This document shows positions 43,582 to 53,444 of a stretch of 64,000 nt of DNA, one piece after another. Both the position numbers and the translations under genes were made by a program. The notes below the pieces were generated by a model. That model did not search any database. It was given only the letters and a program-made list of their open reading frames with translations, and had not been told where the DNA came from. Position 1 is the first letter of the stretch; every line of letters starts with the position of its first letter. The DNA is from Akkermansiaceae bacterium (lineage in GTDB: Bacteria; Verrucomicrobiota; Verrucomicrobiia; Verrucomicrobiales; DEV007), in assembly GCA_024233085.1 (NCBI GenBank), contig JACKQC010000013.1:62001-126000 (forward strand). Reading direction: 5' to 3'.

Positions 43582-44745
43582 ATGCGGACGAAGAAAATGT
43601 TTGGGCGATTTGCGATCGGCGTCATTCTGGTCGTGGTGGCGGGGACGTTGAATGGGGCCGCCGAAGTCGGAGCGGAGCCGGCGCCGGATCGGACCACGCT
43701 GATTTTTGACGGGAAAAGTCCCGACAAGCTCGCGTGCGACACGACACTGCGGCGGATGCCGGATGGCTCCTGGGTGATGATCATGTTGGGCGGCGGCGAC
43801 ACGGAGCCGATGGCGCGAAACCGCGTCTTTCTCACGAGAAGCGCGGATGAAGGGCGGTCGTGGTCGGCGATGGAGCCCATCGATCTGGGGGTTAAAGCGA
43901 AGAGTCCGGACACCGCGCTGGTGCCGACGGAACTCATGGTTATCGGGGGACGGTGCACGATGTTTGTCGCGACGCATGACGGTTCCTTCGCGGAGTGGAG
44001 GGAGTGGATGACGCACAGCGACGATTCGTGCCGGACCTGGAGCGCGCTGGAACCGGCGCCCGGCCGGCTGCGGGACCGCACTTTTGTCCGCAATCGCCTT
44101 GTGACTCGGGATGGCCGGATTCTGCTGCCCTTCCAGCACTACCTCCGTGTGGACGAGACGCGCCAACTCAAGGACGGGCGACGTTTTTCCCCGCCGACCG
44201 ATTCGCGAAACGGCGTGCTGATGAGCGGGGATGGCGGGAAGACCTGGACGGAGCACGGAGACATTCGCCTGACTGACGACGACAACTATCACGGCTGGGC
44301 GGAAAACAACATCGTCGAGCTTTCCGACGGGCGGATCGCGATGATCATCCGCGCCGACCGGCTCGGCGGAGTCCTCTACTACGCCGAATCGGCCGACGGG
44401 GGGCGGACCTGGCCCGCCCTTGCCCGAAAGACGGACATTCCCAACCCGGGGTCGAAGGCGACCCTGTATGGCCTCGGCGGCGACACGGTGGCGCTGCTCC
44501 ACAATCCCAATCCGTCCCATCGAAGTCCTCTCGCCCTGTGGGTGAGCTTTGACGGCATGAAAACTTGGCCCCATAGAAGGGTGCTGGTGCCGGAATCCAG
44601 CGACGGACCGGCGGGAAAACTCAATTACCCGGATGGATTCGTCAGCGAGGACCGGCAATGGCTCCATTTTGCCTTCGACGACAACCGGCACCGGGCGGTT
44701 TATGTGGGCGCGCGGCTGCCCTCCGCCCCGAATCCCGGCGAGTGA
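43582..44745 (+). CDS. Secreted exo-sialidase-like (BNR/Asp-box) protein
   Basis: A 387-residue protein from the ATG at 43582 with a signal peptide (about 1-28); the frame is open further upstream through repeat R7, but the hydrophobic segment starts after this ATG. Four Asp-box-like repeats are visible: SADEGRSW (about 87), SDDSCRTW (147), SGDGGKTW (215) and SADGGRTW (271), the signature of six-bladed sialidase propellers. LRRMPDGSWVMIMLGGG and the conserved LNYPDGFVSED near the end belong to the PVC sialidase group. It may cleave sialic acid or another acidic or deoxy sugar. The repeat directly before the start may influence translation. Confidence 0.85.
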   Translation: MRTKKMFGRFAIGVILVVVAGTLNGAAEVGAEPAPDRTTLIFDGKSPDKLACDTTLRRMPDGSWVMIMLGGGDTEPMARNRVFLTRSADEGRSWSAMEPIDLGVKAKSPDTALVPTELMVIGGRCTMFVATHDGSFAEWREWMTHSDDSCRTWSALEPAPGRLRDRTFVRNRLVTRDGRILLPFQHYLRVDETRQLKDGRRFSPPTDSRNGVLMSGDGGKTWTEHGDIRLTDDDNYHGWAENNIVELSDGRIAMIIRADRLGGVLYYAESADGGRTWPALARKTDIPNPGSKATLYGLGGDTVALLHNPNPSHRSPLALWVSFDGMKTWPHRRVLVPESSDGPAGKLNYPDGFVSEDRQWLHFAFDDNRHRAVYVGARLPSAPNPGE

Positions 44746-44758
44746 GCGCCTGTCGATT

Positions 44759-46804
44759 TCAGCGCGGCCCTGTGTAGCGGAAGACGTAGAGGGAGAGCGG
44801 CGGTTCCTGGGAGTAGAACTGGCGAACCGGGGTGAACAGGCTGGTGTCCTCCAGCATCTCGACCATGTCTCCGCTCAGGGCGCGCGACAGCAGATTCTCG
44901 CCCATAACGACGTAAAGCTCGCCGTCCGCCGCGCGGACTTCGGCGATTTTCGCCTTCAAGGAAGCGGCGTCGCGGCAGTGGGTGTCGCCGCGGGGATCGT
45001 AGAGCGCGATGTGGCGCCACAAATAGACGGTGAAAATCTTCGAGGGGCCGGACTGCCACATCGGTTCATGCGCGCCGCGGGTGATCTGAAAGGCTTCGCG
45101 GTTCGCCTCCAACGGCGAGTGAATCATCAGGCGGGTCTGTGGGCCGACCGTCAGGAGCGTTCCGGTCACGACGACGAGGCCGGCGATCCAGGGGCCGGCC
45201 TGTGGAAGCCATCGCTGGCTTTGACGACCGATTTCCGTCGCGCCAAAGGCGACCACGACGCAGATCGCGGGAATGATGTAGTAGGAATACCAGACCTGCC
45301 ACTCCATGTGGACGCGATACTTGAAGTGCAGGGCGCCCAGGATACAGGAAAGAATGAGCGCGGCGCAAAGGATGGCGAGGCGCGGACATTGGCGGGCGAG
45401 GGCGACGCTTCCCGTCACCAACAGGACCGCGTAGCCCGCGGCCAGCGCGCCGCAGAGGACCGGCCATTGCTTGAAAAGCCGGAAAGTGGCCGCGATCGAC
45501 GGGTGATGGGGGTCGATGCGCCACGGGGTGCCGGTGAAGATGTGGGACAGCTCCTGCCGCAGCCACAGCCCGTTCATCGGGACTCCGCCGGCGATGCGCA
45601 TGCCCTCAGGGCTCTGAAGCAGGCAGGGCATGACCAGATGGGCGAAAACACCGCCCGACAGCAGGCTCACCATGATCCAGCGTCCCGCGGTGACCGATCG
45701 CGACCGGCGGACGGACCCGTCCAACCCGGAGGTTTCGACCCGACCGAAGCAGATCATCAGAAACACCGCGAGGTTCGTCACGGCGACTCCGTAGTAAACG
45801 CCCTTCCAGGAGTAGAGGGCCAGCAACTGCGCCAGTCCGAAAAACAACCACCAGCGCCAGCGCCCGGATTGCAGCGCCAGCGCCGCGAACCAGATCATCG
45901 CGAGCAGATAGCACAGCATGATCGCGTAGCCCCGAGCCTCGCTCGAATAACGCAGATGCATGGGATGCGCCGCGAGAAAAAACGCCGCCCACAGCCCCGC
46001 CCGGGGGCGCCCCCACCATCGCAGAAGGCCGGCGAGGAGAGGCAGACAGGCCAGTCCGGCAAAAAAAGACGGGAGACGCGAGATGGTTTCGTCAAAGGCC
46101 TCGCGTGGCCGACCCGTGATCGCCCGCCAGGCGTCGAGGGCCAGTCGTTGCGTCGCGCTGAAAAAATAGTGATTCCCGCCGGTCGTGTCGTCGAAGAAGG
46201 CCTGCTCCCACAAGGAGGGGTAGAACCGCATTTCGCCTTGAGGTTTCGTCCGGTCCGATGGTTTCCAGATGCCGTGACCGTAGCGCACCACGGCCCAGCC
46301 TTCGTCGCCCCAGTAGCTCAGATCCAGCCGTTCCCAGCGGGGAACGGCTGACGCGGCGATCACGACCAGAAGAATGGCCCAGAATCGGCGGTTCGACAGA
46401 GTTTCCCGGGTGCCGGGCTCGGGGCTCGGGTCGGTGCCGCCCTCCGAGGCGCTCCCGGGAAACCGGGCGGCGCCGCCTTTCGGCCAGAAACGCGCCACCA
46501 GCAGGAGCGCGACCATCGCCGCCAGGTCGAACGCGGCCCCCAACCAGAGGCCCGGCGCGAGAAATTCGCGGTATTTGCGGCGCGTGCCATCGGCGAGCTG
46601 GGCGATCTCGTCGAGGGAAAGCGTCAGTGGTTTCGAGAGAATCCACCCGCCGCAGAAGAGGGCGATTGCCGCTCCGAGGAGAAACACCAGCCAGTCTCCG
46701 GGCTCCGCTTTCGGCAACAGCCAAGGGAGGCGCTCCGGCACCATGCGGGCGCGGGAACGGACGGCGGACCACCAGAATTTCGGCCGAAAAAGACCACGGT
46801 TCAT
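44759..46804 (-). CDS. Multi-pass membrane glycosyltransferase, GT39/ArnT-like
   Basis: A 681-residue protein with 11 to 13 membrane helices. After a first helix there is a large loop and the acidic pair D167-E168 in LSYWGDEGWAVV, which fits the catalytic Asp-Glu of GT-C enzymes using a polyprenyl-phosphate sugar. Further features are LPSFFAGLACLPLL and HPMHLRYSSEARGYA in the next helices, as in ArnT and PMT enzymes. The C-terminal 150 residues are a soluble exported domain. It would transfer a sugar from a lipid carrier to protein or lipid on the outside of the inner membrane. It converges with the sialidase gene at 43582-44745 (13 bases apart). Confidence 0.82.
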   Translation of the reverse strand: MNRGLFRPKFWWSAVRSRARMVPERLPWLLPKAEPGDWLVFLLGAAIALFCGGWILSKPLTLSLDEIAQLADGTRRKYREFLAPGLWLGAAFDLAAMVALLLVARFWPKGGAARFPGSASEGGTDPSPEPGTRETLSNRRFWAILLVVIAASAVPRWERLDLSYWGDEGWAVVRYGHGIWKPSDRTKPQGEMRFYPSLWEQAFFDDTTGGNHYFFSATQRLALDAWRAITGRPREAFDETISRLPSFFAGLACLPLLAGLLRWWGRPRAGLWAAFFLAAHPMHLRYSSEARGYAIMLCYLLAMIWFAALALQSGRWRWWLFFGLAQLLALYSWKGVYYGVAVTNLAVFLMICFGRVETSGLDGSVRRSRSVTAGRWIMVSLLSGGVFAHLVMPCLLQSPEGMRIAGGVPMNGLWLRQELSHIFTGTPWRIDPHHPSIAATFRLFKQWPVLCGALAAGYAVLLVTGSVALARQCPRLAILCAALILSCILGALHFKYRVHMEWQVWYSYYIIPAICVVVAFGATEIGRQSQRWLPQAGPWIAGLVVVTGTLLTVGPQTRLMIHSPLEANREAFQITRGAHEPMWQSGPSKIFTVYLWRHIALYDPRGDTHCRDAASLKAKIAEVRAADGELYVVMGENLLSRALSGDMVEMLEDTSLFTPVRQFYSQEPPLSLYVFRYTGPR

Positions 46805-46939
46805 GCGGCGACAGTCGGGAATTGCCAGATAAATCGAGATTTCGGCCCGTGGCGGGGCGGCCGAATCGAGCGACTATGGCAACGGGACGTCGCGCGGGCA
46901 AGCGACAGAATCTTGCGCAACGATTTTGGAAAGGCGGCC

Positions 46940-47389
46940 TCAGAGGGGAGCCACCGGCTGCAGCACCAACCCCTCCGGCCACGGGGCGCCGGCGGCGATC
47001 CAGTGGTAGAGCTTGTCGGTTTCCTGCTTCGAAAGCTTGTGACCGCCGGCCGGCATGGCCTCGACGAAGTAGTCGGGCATCACCGTCACCAGAAACAAGG
47101 TGCTGTGTTGCGGGTCGCCCGGCACCAGCACGGGGCGGCCATTCGATTCCTCCAGCATGTTCTTGCGCCGCTGAAAACTCAGCGCGGTGAGCGGGGCATG
47201 ATCGAAATGACAGCCAAGGCATCGCTTTTCGAGCACCGGAACGACGTCCTTTCGGAAATCGACCGCTCCCACCTCCGTCTCGGGCGCCACCACAATGACC
47301 TCGGGAATCGGCTTCGGACCGCTCTGGCACCCCCACAGGACGAGGGCGACCACCCCGAGCCAGACAAGACGAGAAAGAACGCGCGCCAT
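46940..47389 (-). CDS. Lipoprotein with a planctomycete-type cytochrome c domain
   Basis: A 149-residue protein from the ATG at 47389 with a lipobox (VLWGC, C21), so it is probably an outer- or inner-membrane lipoprotein. The heme motif is C57-LG-C60-H61 within DFRKDVVPVLEKRCLGCH, and the probable distal ligand is M112 in AMPAGGHKLS, the pattern of PSCyt1-like domains. It would carry one heme and pass electrons in the periplasm. It lies upstream of the membrane glycosyltransferase gene on the same strand, and is divergent from the two-lobed sialidase gene. Confidence 0.85.
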   Translation of the reverse strand: MARVLSRLVWLGVVALVLWGCQSGPKPIPEVIVVAPETEVGAVDFRKDVVPVLEKRCLGCHFDHAPLTALSFQRRKNMLEESNGRPVLVPGDPQHSTLFLVTVMPDYFVEAMPAGGHKLSKQETDKLYHWIAAGAPWPEGLVLQPVAPL

Positions 47390-47699
47390 GATGCCGATAG
47401 TGAATGACTCGCGCGTGGGAGGCGCTTTGCTGATCCTCATTTTCGCGATGCGTCGATTGCTCACCGGGAAAGCCGATCCGCTCTCCCGACGGACGGACAG
47501 GGGTGGACATGATGCTGCCAGGCTGCCGCCTCGAGCGGATCGTCAGCTTTCACCTCGCTTCCTTGAAGGTCGCTTGAAGGTCGCACTCCTCACGGAGAGT
47601 CAACAGGGTTAGGTCGGTGACTCAACCCTGTTGAATTCGCCCAATTCGTCCTTTGGTTTGTGTTGCCAGCGGAGAAGGGGCGGGTTCCAATGACGGTTG
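47390..47699. other. Divergent intergenic region with repeat R8
   Basis: A 310-base gap between the cytochrome lipoprotein (minus) and the two-lobed sialidase (plus). Apart from repeat R8 and the GGAGAAGGGG stretch about 20 bases before the sialidase start, I see nothing; the open frames in it look random. Confidence 0.4.
47598..47637. repeat. Dispersed palindromic repeat, copy R8
   Basis: A perfect 10-bp stem, CAACAGGGTT (47601-47610) with AACCCTGTTG (47624-47633), around a 13-base loop. It lies about 65 bases upstream of the sialidase start. Confidence 0.9.
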
Positions 47700-50105
47700 A
47701 TGTTTGCCACCGATCCCCTCCGTTTTTTTGTCGTTGCCGGTTCGATGTTCCTTTGGGCGGGAGGCATCGCTCTGGCGGAATCTCCCGAGGAGCGCTTCGC
47801 GGCTTTTTCGCCGGAGCAATCCCGTGCCTTCGAAATTGAGGTGATGGAGAAGATCGCCGACTTGGCGCTGATTCCTCCGGTTCTGAACACGTCGCCGCTG
47901 CCCAAGTATGACTACGATCAGCTCGACTACGGCATGACGATCGGGATCGCCCGCACGCCGGGGGGACGGCTCTGGGCCTGCTGGGTGGCGGGCGAGGACG
48001 GGCCAAAGGCGTTTTTCGTCTGCGCCATCAGCGACGATGACGGGGAGACGTGGTCCAAGCCGGTGCTGGTCATCGATGGTCAATCGTCCCGGCTGCCGAT
48101 GAGTCGCAGCGTGCTGGTGGGGAACCTATGGACGGACCCGTTGGGGCGGCTGTGGATTTTCTTCAATCAATCGATGATGCAGTTCGACGGCCGGTCAGGG
48201 GTGTGGGCCGCGATTTGCGAGAATCCCGACGCGGAGAAGCCGGTGTGGTCCGCGCCGCGCCGGATCTGGCATGGGTTTACTCTGAACAAGCCGACGGTGT
48301 TGAAGAACGGCGACTGGCTATTGCCGGTGTCGCTGAATCGCGAGGGATTCGGCCCTTTCAAGGGAGCTTTTGCGGAGCTGGATCCAATTCGCGGCGCGAA
48401 TGTTTCCAGGTCGTCCGACCAGGGGGCCACCTGGGAGAGACTGGGGCGGGTCGCCTTTCCGAATCCGGACTGGGACGAGCACATGATGGTCGAGCGCGGG
48501 GATGGCTCGCTCTGGATGATGGCGCGAACGGGAAAGGGGCCGATGCAGAGTGTTTCTCAGGATGGGGGGAAGACGTGGGCCGAGCCGTCTTTTCCGGAGG
48601 GCATCGCCCATCCGGTGGCGCGCTTTCACCTCCGGAAGCTGGCCTCCGGTCGCGTGCTCCTGGTGAAGCACGGCGCAACTATCGACACGCAGCAGGGCCG
48701 GAGCCAGTTGACGGCATGGCTTTCCGAGGATGATGGGAAGTCCTGGAAGGGTGGGCTGATGCTCGATGAGCGGACCGGAGTATCCTATCCCGACGGGTTC
48801 CAGTCGCCTGACGGCACGATTTACATTTCCTACGACCGCAATCGTTCCACCGACGGGGAAATCCTGATGGCGCGCTTCACCGAGGAGGATGTCCTCGCCG
48901 GGAAGCTCGTCGACCCAAAATCGAGGCTCAAAATGCTGATTAGCCGTCCCTTGGGTCACAAATCGACCGAGTCCAAGCCTGTCGCCTTCCGTGGGCCGAC
49001 GCCGGGCACCCCGCGTGAGATCACGATTCCGACCGTCGATCTTTCCGGAGACGCCAAGCGGCAAGTGGTCGTGGCCCGGGGAACCCCGGAAGTGTACCAG
49101 GGGCATTGCGACACGGTGCTGATGGCGGACGGAAGGACGATGTTTGCGACCTGGTGCCTCGATCACGCGGGCCGGCTCGGGCCGCTCGCCCGCAGCGACG
49201 ACGGTGGGCTGACTTGGAGCGATCCCTTGCCGGTGCCGGAAGATTGGGCGGAGGTTCGGCAAACCACGCCGGTGATTCATCGGCTCACGGACCCGAAGGG
49301 GGTGGAACGGCTGGTGGTGTTCGGCGGTTGTGATTTCCCGGGGAACCTCAGGCGATCGGTTTCCGAGGATGGCGGGAAGACCTGGTCGCCCATGGTAGAG
49401 ACGGGCCTTGTCGGAGAGGTGGCTCCGAAGACGATCCTGCCCTTTGATGGGGGAAGGCGACTCGTGATGTGGAGCGATCGTCGCGATCCGAAGAACGCGA
49501 AGGATCCGAACCCGGTGGTGTGGCAGAGCGAATCGTTCGACGGCGGCCTGACGTGGAAAAAGGAGCGTGTCATCCTGACCGTCCCGGGCCAGTGGGCGCA
49601 GCCCTGCGTGGTGCCGTCGCCGGATGGGAAGCGCCTCTTCATGCTGCTGCGGGAAAACACGCGGCAATACCAGTCGCTTTGCTCCTTCAGCGGTGATGAG
49701 TCAAAATCCTGGAACGAGCCGCTGGAGTTGCCCGCCGCGCTCACCGGCGACCGGCATGTGGCCAAGTATGCGCCCGATGGCCGGTTGGTGATCGCGTTTC
49801 GCGATCGGGCCCGGACCAGTGAGACCTACGGACATTATGTCGCGTGGGTAGGGCAATTTGAGGACCTTATTCACCGCCGCGAGGGCCAGTATCGCATCAA
49901 GCTGCTCCACAACGCGAACCGCACCGGCTCGGAGCCGCCGGGTACTGGCGATACCGACACCGGCTACTCGGATCTGGAGTTGCTTCCGGACGGAACCCTT
50001 GTTGCGACGACTTACGTCAAACTGGCCGCCGGACCGGAGAAAAACTCGGTGGTGAGCGTGCGGTTTCAATTGGAAGAGACGGATCGGATACTGGCGAAAC
50101 GATGA
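47700..50105 (+). CDS. Secreted two-lobed sialidase-like protein
   Basis: An 801-residue protein with a signal peptide (about 1-27). Two sialidase-type propellers follow each other. The first (about 60-410) has Asp boxes at SDDDGETW (about 111), SSDQGATW (238), SQDGGKTW (286) and SEDDGKSW (342); the second (about 450-795) has SDDGGLTW (499), SEDGGKTW (555) and SFDGGLTW (612). Both end with typical SYPDGFQSPDGTIYISYDRN and GYSDLELLPDGTL segments. It would act on acidic or deoxy sugars outside the cell; whether both lobes are catalytic is not clear. Its stop overlaps the ATG of the next gene, so the two are co-translated. It heads a long plus-strand catabolic block ending at 59242. Confidence 0.85.
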   Translation: MFATDPLRFFVVAGSMFLWAGGIALAESPEERFAAFSPEQSRAFEIEVMEKIADLALIPPVLNTSPLPKYDYDQLDYGMTIGIARTPGGRLWACWVAGEDGPKAFFVCAISDDDGETWSKPVLVIDGQSSRLPMSRSVLVGNLWTDPLGRLWIFFNQSMMQFDGRSGVWAAICENPDAEKPVWSAPRRIWHGFTLNKPTVLKNGDWLLPVSLNREGFGPFKGAFAELDPIRGANVSRSSDQGATWERLGRVAFPNPDWDEHMMVERGDGSLWMMARTGKGPMQSVSQDGGKTWAEPSFPEGIAHPVARFHLRKLASGRVLLVKHGATIDTQQGRSQLTAWLSEDDGKSWKGGLMLDERTGVSYPDGFQSPDGTIYISYDRNRSTDGEILMARFTEEDVLAGKLVDPKSRLKMLISRPLGHKSTESKPVAFRGPTPGTPREITIPTVDLSGDAKRQVVVARGTPEVYQGHCDTVLMADGRTMFATWCLDHAGRLGPLARSDDGGLTWSDPLPVPEDWAEVRQTTPVIHRLTDPKGVERLVVFGGCDFPGNLRRSVSEDGGKTWSPMVETGLVGEVAPKTILPFDGGRRLVMWSDRRDPKNAKDPNPVVWQSESFDGGLTWKKERVILTVPGQWAQPCVVPSPDGKRLFMLLRENTRQYQSLCSFSGDESKSWNEPLELPAALTGDRHVAKYAPDGRLVIAFRDRARTSETYGHYVAWVGQFEDLIHRREGQYRIKLLHNANRTGSEPPGTGDTDTGYSDLELLPDGTLVATTYVKLAAGPEKNSVVSVRFQLEETDRILAKR

Positions 50106-53100
50106 TGAACTTTTTTTCTCGGCAAATCCTGATCTTGTCAGCTGGCCTCCCCGGCGTTGCCTGTGCGGATTCGCTGCTACCGGCCGGCTGGGACCCCGCG
50201 CTGGCGGGCGATGAGGTGATGGAGCGGCTCGTCGCCGTCACGGCGCCCGAGGTGAAGGGAGCCCATGATGCCGAGATGGCGATCGTCGATGGAAAAGCCT
50301 ACGTGGTCGCCGAGGTCAACGACGTCCGTGCCGGAGAGTCGGCGGGCTGGCCGGAAATCTATGCGACCCTGTCGATCGTCCGACTCGACCCTCTTAAGTT
50401 GGAGACCGTGATTCCGGTCGCGCGGAGTGGGCAACGGTTTGCCAACGGAACGCTGCCCGTCGGCGCCTGTTTTGTGCCACGCATCCTCCAGAAGGACTCC
50501 GGCACGTTGCGCTGCTACTTCACCAGCGAAGATCCCGGAAAACGTCAGTCGCAGTTGTGGTATCGCGACTTCGACCTCAAGACGGCGCAATTTGCGGACA
50601 CCATTCACCGAGCCAAGCTCATGACGGCGGCGGGAACCTTCGACTTTCAGCCGCAATATTTCCACGCCGATGCCGCTTCCCAAGGGTTCACGAAACCGGC
50701 GAAAGACTCATCGTTTTTCCTGTTCGATTCCTTCAAGCGGTTCGACGACGGGCTTTACGTCGCGTTGAACAATTTCGGCGGAAAGCAGAACGCGCTCGCC
50801 CGGGTGCAAGACGATCTGGCGACTTTCGAGGTGCTGGGCCACTACAATGAGCCGCAGTCGCAGCAACTCAGCGAATCGTCGGTCAATCGGCTGCCGGACG
50901 GCACCTGGATGGCGATCTGCCGCAATGACGCGGGGAATTACCACTTCACCACCAGCGCCGATGGCCGCACCTGGAGCGAGGGAAGGGAAATGCCCTTCGT
51001 CTCGAACGGCGCCAATTCGAAGCCGACATTCGATCAGTTTGGCGATCTCTACTATCTCGGATGGCAGGAGGCGACGCGGATTCATGGCGTCTCGCGGAGC
51101 GTTTTCAACGTGGAGATTTCACGCGATGGGAAACGCTGGGAACGGAAGTACCGATTCGAATCGGTGAAGTCGTTTCAGTATCCTACCTTTCGCGAGCACG
51201 GAGGGGACATCTGGCTCTGCGTGACCCAGGGCGATCGCTCCCCGAGCCGTAAAGAGCGCATCATGTTCGGCAGGCTGGAAAAGATCGGAGCCTTCGAATC
51301 GCAGGCCGGCAGAGTGCGGAAGCCCATTCCCGAGCCCCCGATGGAAGAGGCGGTGATGAAGCCGGGCGTGAAACTGTTCACTGACCGCGACTACACCCTC
51401 GACCAGGCGCCCGCGATCGTGATGGGCCGTCCCTTTCTACGAACCAGCATCGAGGCGACCGACGTCAGGGTGACCCAGCCCGGAACCCTCTACGCGCTCA
51501 CCCCGACGGTCCGGCCGAAGGCGGCAAGCCAGGAAGCGGCGATCCGAAAGGCGGGCTTTGCCAGGATGGAAGTGCCGGAAACCCAGTTTTTTCCAGGCGA
51601 GATCAACCGGGTCAGCCTCTACCGCAAGGAAGTGGCCAAAGGGGAGCGGTTGCGTTTCCGCAAGCTCGTCTTTCTCGTGATGGGCGACGGGGTGGTGATT
51701 GAAGAAGTCCGTCCGGAGCCTCCCAAGCCATGGACGGAGAATGACGGCGAGCGGCTCTACAACGGGATCGTGCTGCCCAAGGTTTGGCCGCCGGATCACC
51801 TGACACCCGGATCGGCCGAGCCGATGCCCGTGCCTTATCTCGATCACCCGCCGAGGATCATTCCCATCGACCTGGGACGGCAGCTTTTTGTCGACGACTT
51901 CCTGATCGAGTCGACCGACCTGAAGCGGGTCTTTCACCGACCGGAAAAGTTCGCGGGCAACCCGGTGTTCAAGGCCGAGACGGAGACGGAATTGTCCCCT
52001 TCCACAGAAGGAGAGCGCGGCGAGGAGGCGACAACCTTCACCGGGCAGGGCGGCCTGTTTTTCGATCCGGCCGAAAAGGTCTTCAAACTGTTCTACGTGG
52101 CCGGTTGGCGGGGGCCGCTTTCGCTCGCCACGAGCCCGGACCTGACGACTTGGACCCGACACGGGGAACTCCTGCCGCAGGGATTGAAGTGGACCGGCCC
52201 ACCTTTGCGCACAGGTGGCTCAGACAACTGCGTCTGGCTGGACTTGAGCGCCGCCGATCCCGCTGAACGGATCAAGTTCTTGACCTGCTGGATGCATGTG
52301 AAGGCCGAGGATCGGCCGAAGGGCTTCAACCACACGCTCCACGTTTCCGACGGCCAACGGTGGTCGGATGGCGTGCCGACGACCATGGCGGCGGATGATT
52401 ACTGTTCGTTTTTCCACAATCCCTTTCGGAGCAAGTGGTGCTTCAGCATCAAGCGCGGCACCTCGCGCGGACGAAGCCGCTACTACCTGGAGAGCGATCG
52501 CTTTCTCTCGGGCGCGAACTGGAGTGACGCGGTTTTCTGGACCAACACCGATCGTCTCGACCTGCCCGAGCCGGCGAGCCGCTATCCCGGTGCGGGAGAC
52601 ACGCCGCAATTATACAGCCTCAATGCGGTGGCATACGAGAGCCTGATGGTCGGCATGCACTACATCCACCGCGGACCTAAAAACGAAATTTGCGACGCCG
52701 GCCAATTTCCCAAACTGGTGGACCTCGAGATCGGGTTCAGCCGCGACGGGTTCCACTGGGATCGGCCCGACCGGAGCGGATTCATCTCCGGTTCTCGGGT
52801 GGAGGGCTCCTGGGATCGGGGCTACCTGCACAGCACGGCCGGGGTGTTTGCCGTGCTGAACGACCGGCTGGTGTTTCCCTACATGGGCACGTCCGGCATG
52901 GCGCCGAGCGGGAAGCGGGGCATGTACACCGGCGGGGCGATCGGGTTGGCGAGCTTGCGGCGTGATGGGTTCGCCTCGATGGAAGGTGCCGGCCAATTGA
53001 CGACGCGGCCGGTCAGCTTTCAGGGCAGGCATGGCTTTGTGAATCTCGACGGTGAACTGCGGGTCGAACTGCTCGACGAGACCGGCAAGGTGCTGGCGAA

Positions 53101-53326
53101 ATCACGGACGATGTCTGGAGATTCCACCAGGCAACGCATCGAATGGGAAGAGCGCGGAGATCTGTCCGAGTTTGCCGGACAGCCAGTTCGATTCCGGTTT
53201 CAGCTGGGACGTGGCGCCCTTTACTCGTTCTGGGTCACGGAAGACCCAAGAGGCTCGAGTGGCGGCTACCTTGGAGCCGGTGGCCCGGGATTCGATGGAG
53301 TGCGCGACTTGCCAGCGGCGCGGTGA
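50102..53326 (+). CDS. Fusion of a sialidase-like module and a glycoside-hydrolase-like propeller module
   Basis: A 1074-residue exported protein. Its ATG overlaps the stop of the previous gene (ATGATG; 50105 is an alternative start). The N-terminal part (about 20-430) is sialidase-like, with SSVNRLPDGTWMAICRND and the Asp-box TSADGRTW (near 290). A connecting stretch (about 440-580) has no recognised domain. From about 590 the protein restarts with LGRQLFVDDFLIES, the same opening as the separate protein at 1734-3131, and ends with the same beta-sandwich, marked by RRDGFASMEGAG and TTRPVSF. This is thus a natural fusion of two enzyme types, probably acting on one glycan. A dispersed repeat follows. 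Confidence 0.8.
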   Translation: MMNFFSRQILILSAGLPGVACADSLLPAGWDPALAGDEVMERLVAVTAPEVKGAHDAEMAIVDGKAYVVAEVNDVRAGESAGWPEIYATLSIVRLDPLKLETVIPVARSGQRFANGTLPVGACFVPRILQKDSGTLRCYFTSEDPGKRQSQLWYRDFDLKTAQFADTIHRAKLMTAAGTFDFQPQYFHADAASQGFTKPAKDSSFFLFDSFKRFDDGLYVALNNFGGKQNALARVQDDLATFEVLGHYNEPQSQQLSESSVNRLPDGTWMAICRNDAGNYHFTTSADGRTWSEGREMPFVSNGANSKPTFDQFGDLYYLGWQEATRIHGVSRSVFNVEISRDGKRWERKYRFESVKSFQYPTFREHGGDIWLCVTQGDRSPSRKERIMFGRLEKIGAFESQAGRVRKPIPEPPMEEAVMKPGVKLFTDRDYTLDQAPAIVMGRPFLRTSIEATDVRVTQPGTLYALTPTVRPKAASQEAAIRKAGFARMEVPETQFFPGEINRVSLYRKEVAKGERLRFRKLVFLVMGDGVVIEEVRPEPPKPWTENDGERLYNGIVLPKVWPPDHLTPGSAEPMPVPYLDHPPRIIPIDLGRQLFVDDFLIESTDLKRVFHRPEKFAGNPVFKAETETELSPSTEGERGEEATTFTGQGGLFFDPAEKVFKLFYVAGWRGPLSLATSPDLTTWTRHGELLPQGLKWTGPPLRTGGSDNCVWLDLSAADPAERIKFLTCWMHVKAEDRPKGFNHTLHVSDGQRWSDGVPTTMAADDYCSFFHNPFRSKWCFSIKRGTSRGRSRYYLESDRFLSGANWSDAVFWTNTDRLDLPEPASRYPGAGDTPQLYSLNAVAYESLMVGMHYIHRGPKNEICDAGQFPKLVDLEIGFSRDGFHWDRPDRSGFISGSRVEGSWDRGYLHSTAGVFAVLNDRLVFPYMGTSGMAPSGKRGMYTGGAIGLASLRRDGFASMEGAGQLTTRPVSFQGRHGFVNLDGELRVELLDETGKVLAKSRTMSGDSTRQRIEWEERGDLSEFAGQPVRFRFQLGRGALYSFWVTEDPRGSSGGYLGAGGPGFDGVRDLPAAR

Positions 53327-53332
53327 TATTCG

Positions 53333-53374
53333 ATTCGACAGGGTATGATCGGAGACCAGACAGGGTCGGATCGG
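53333..53374. repeat. Dispersed palindromic repeat, copy R9 (decayed, direct arms)
   Basis: Two direct CGACAGGGT/AGACAGGGT half-units separated by about 20 bases; the inverted arm is lost. It begins seven bases after the fusion gene stop, and the transporter gene starts about 70 bases further on. Confidence 0.65.
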
Positions 53375-53444
53375 AATTGCCGCAAAGCGACCGCTTTACA
53401 AGGGCCAGGAGTTGGCCGATGGGCTCGGTTCCGGTGATGCCGAG

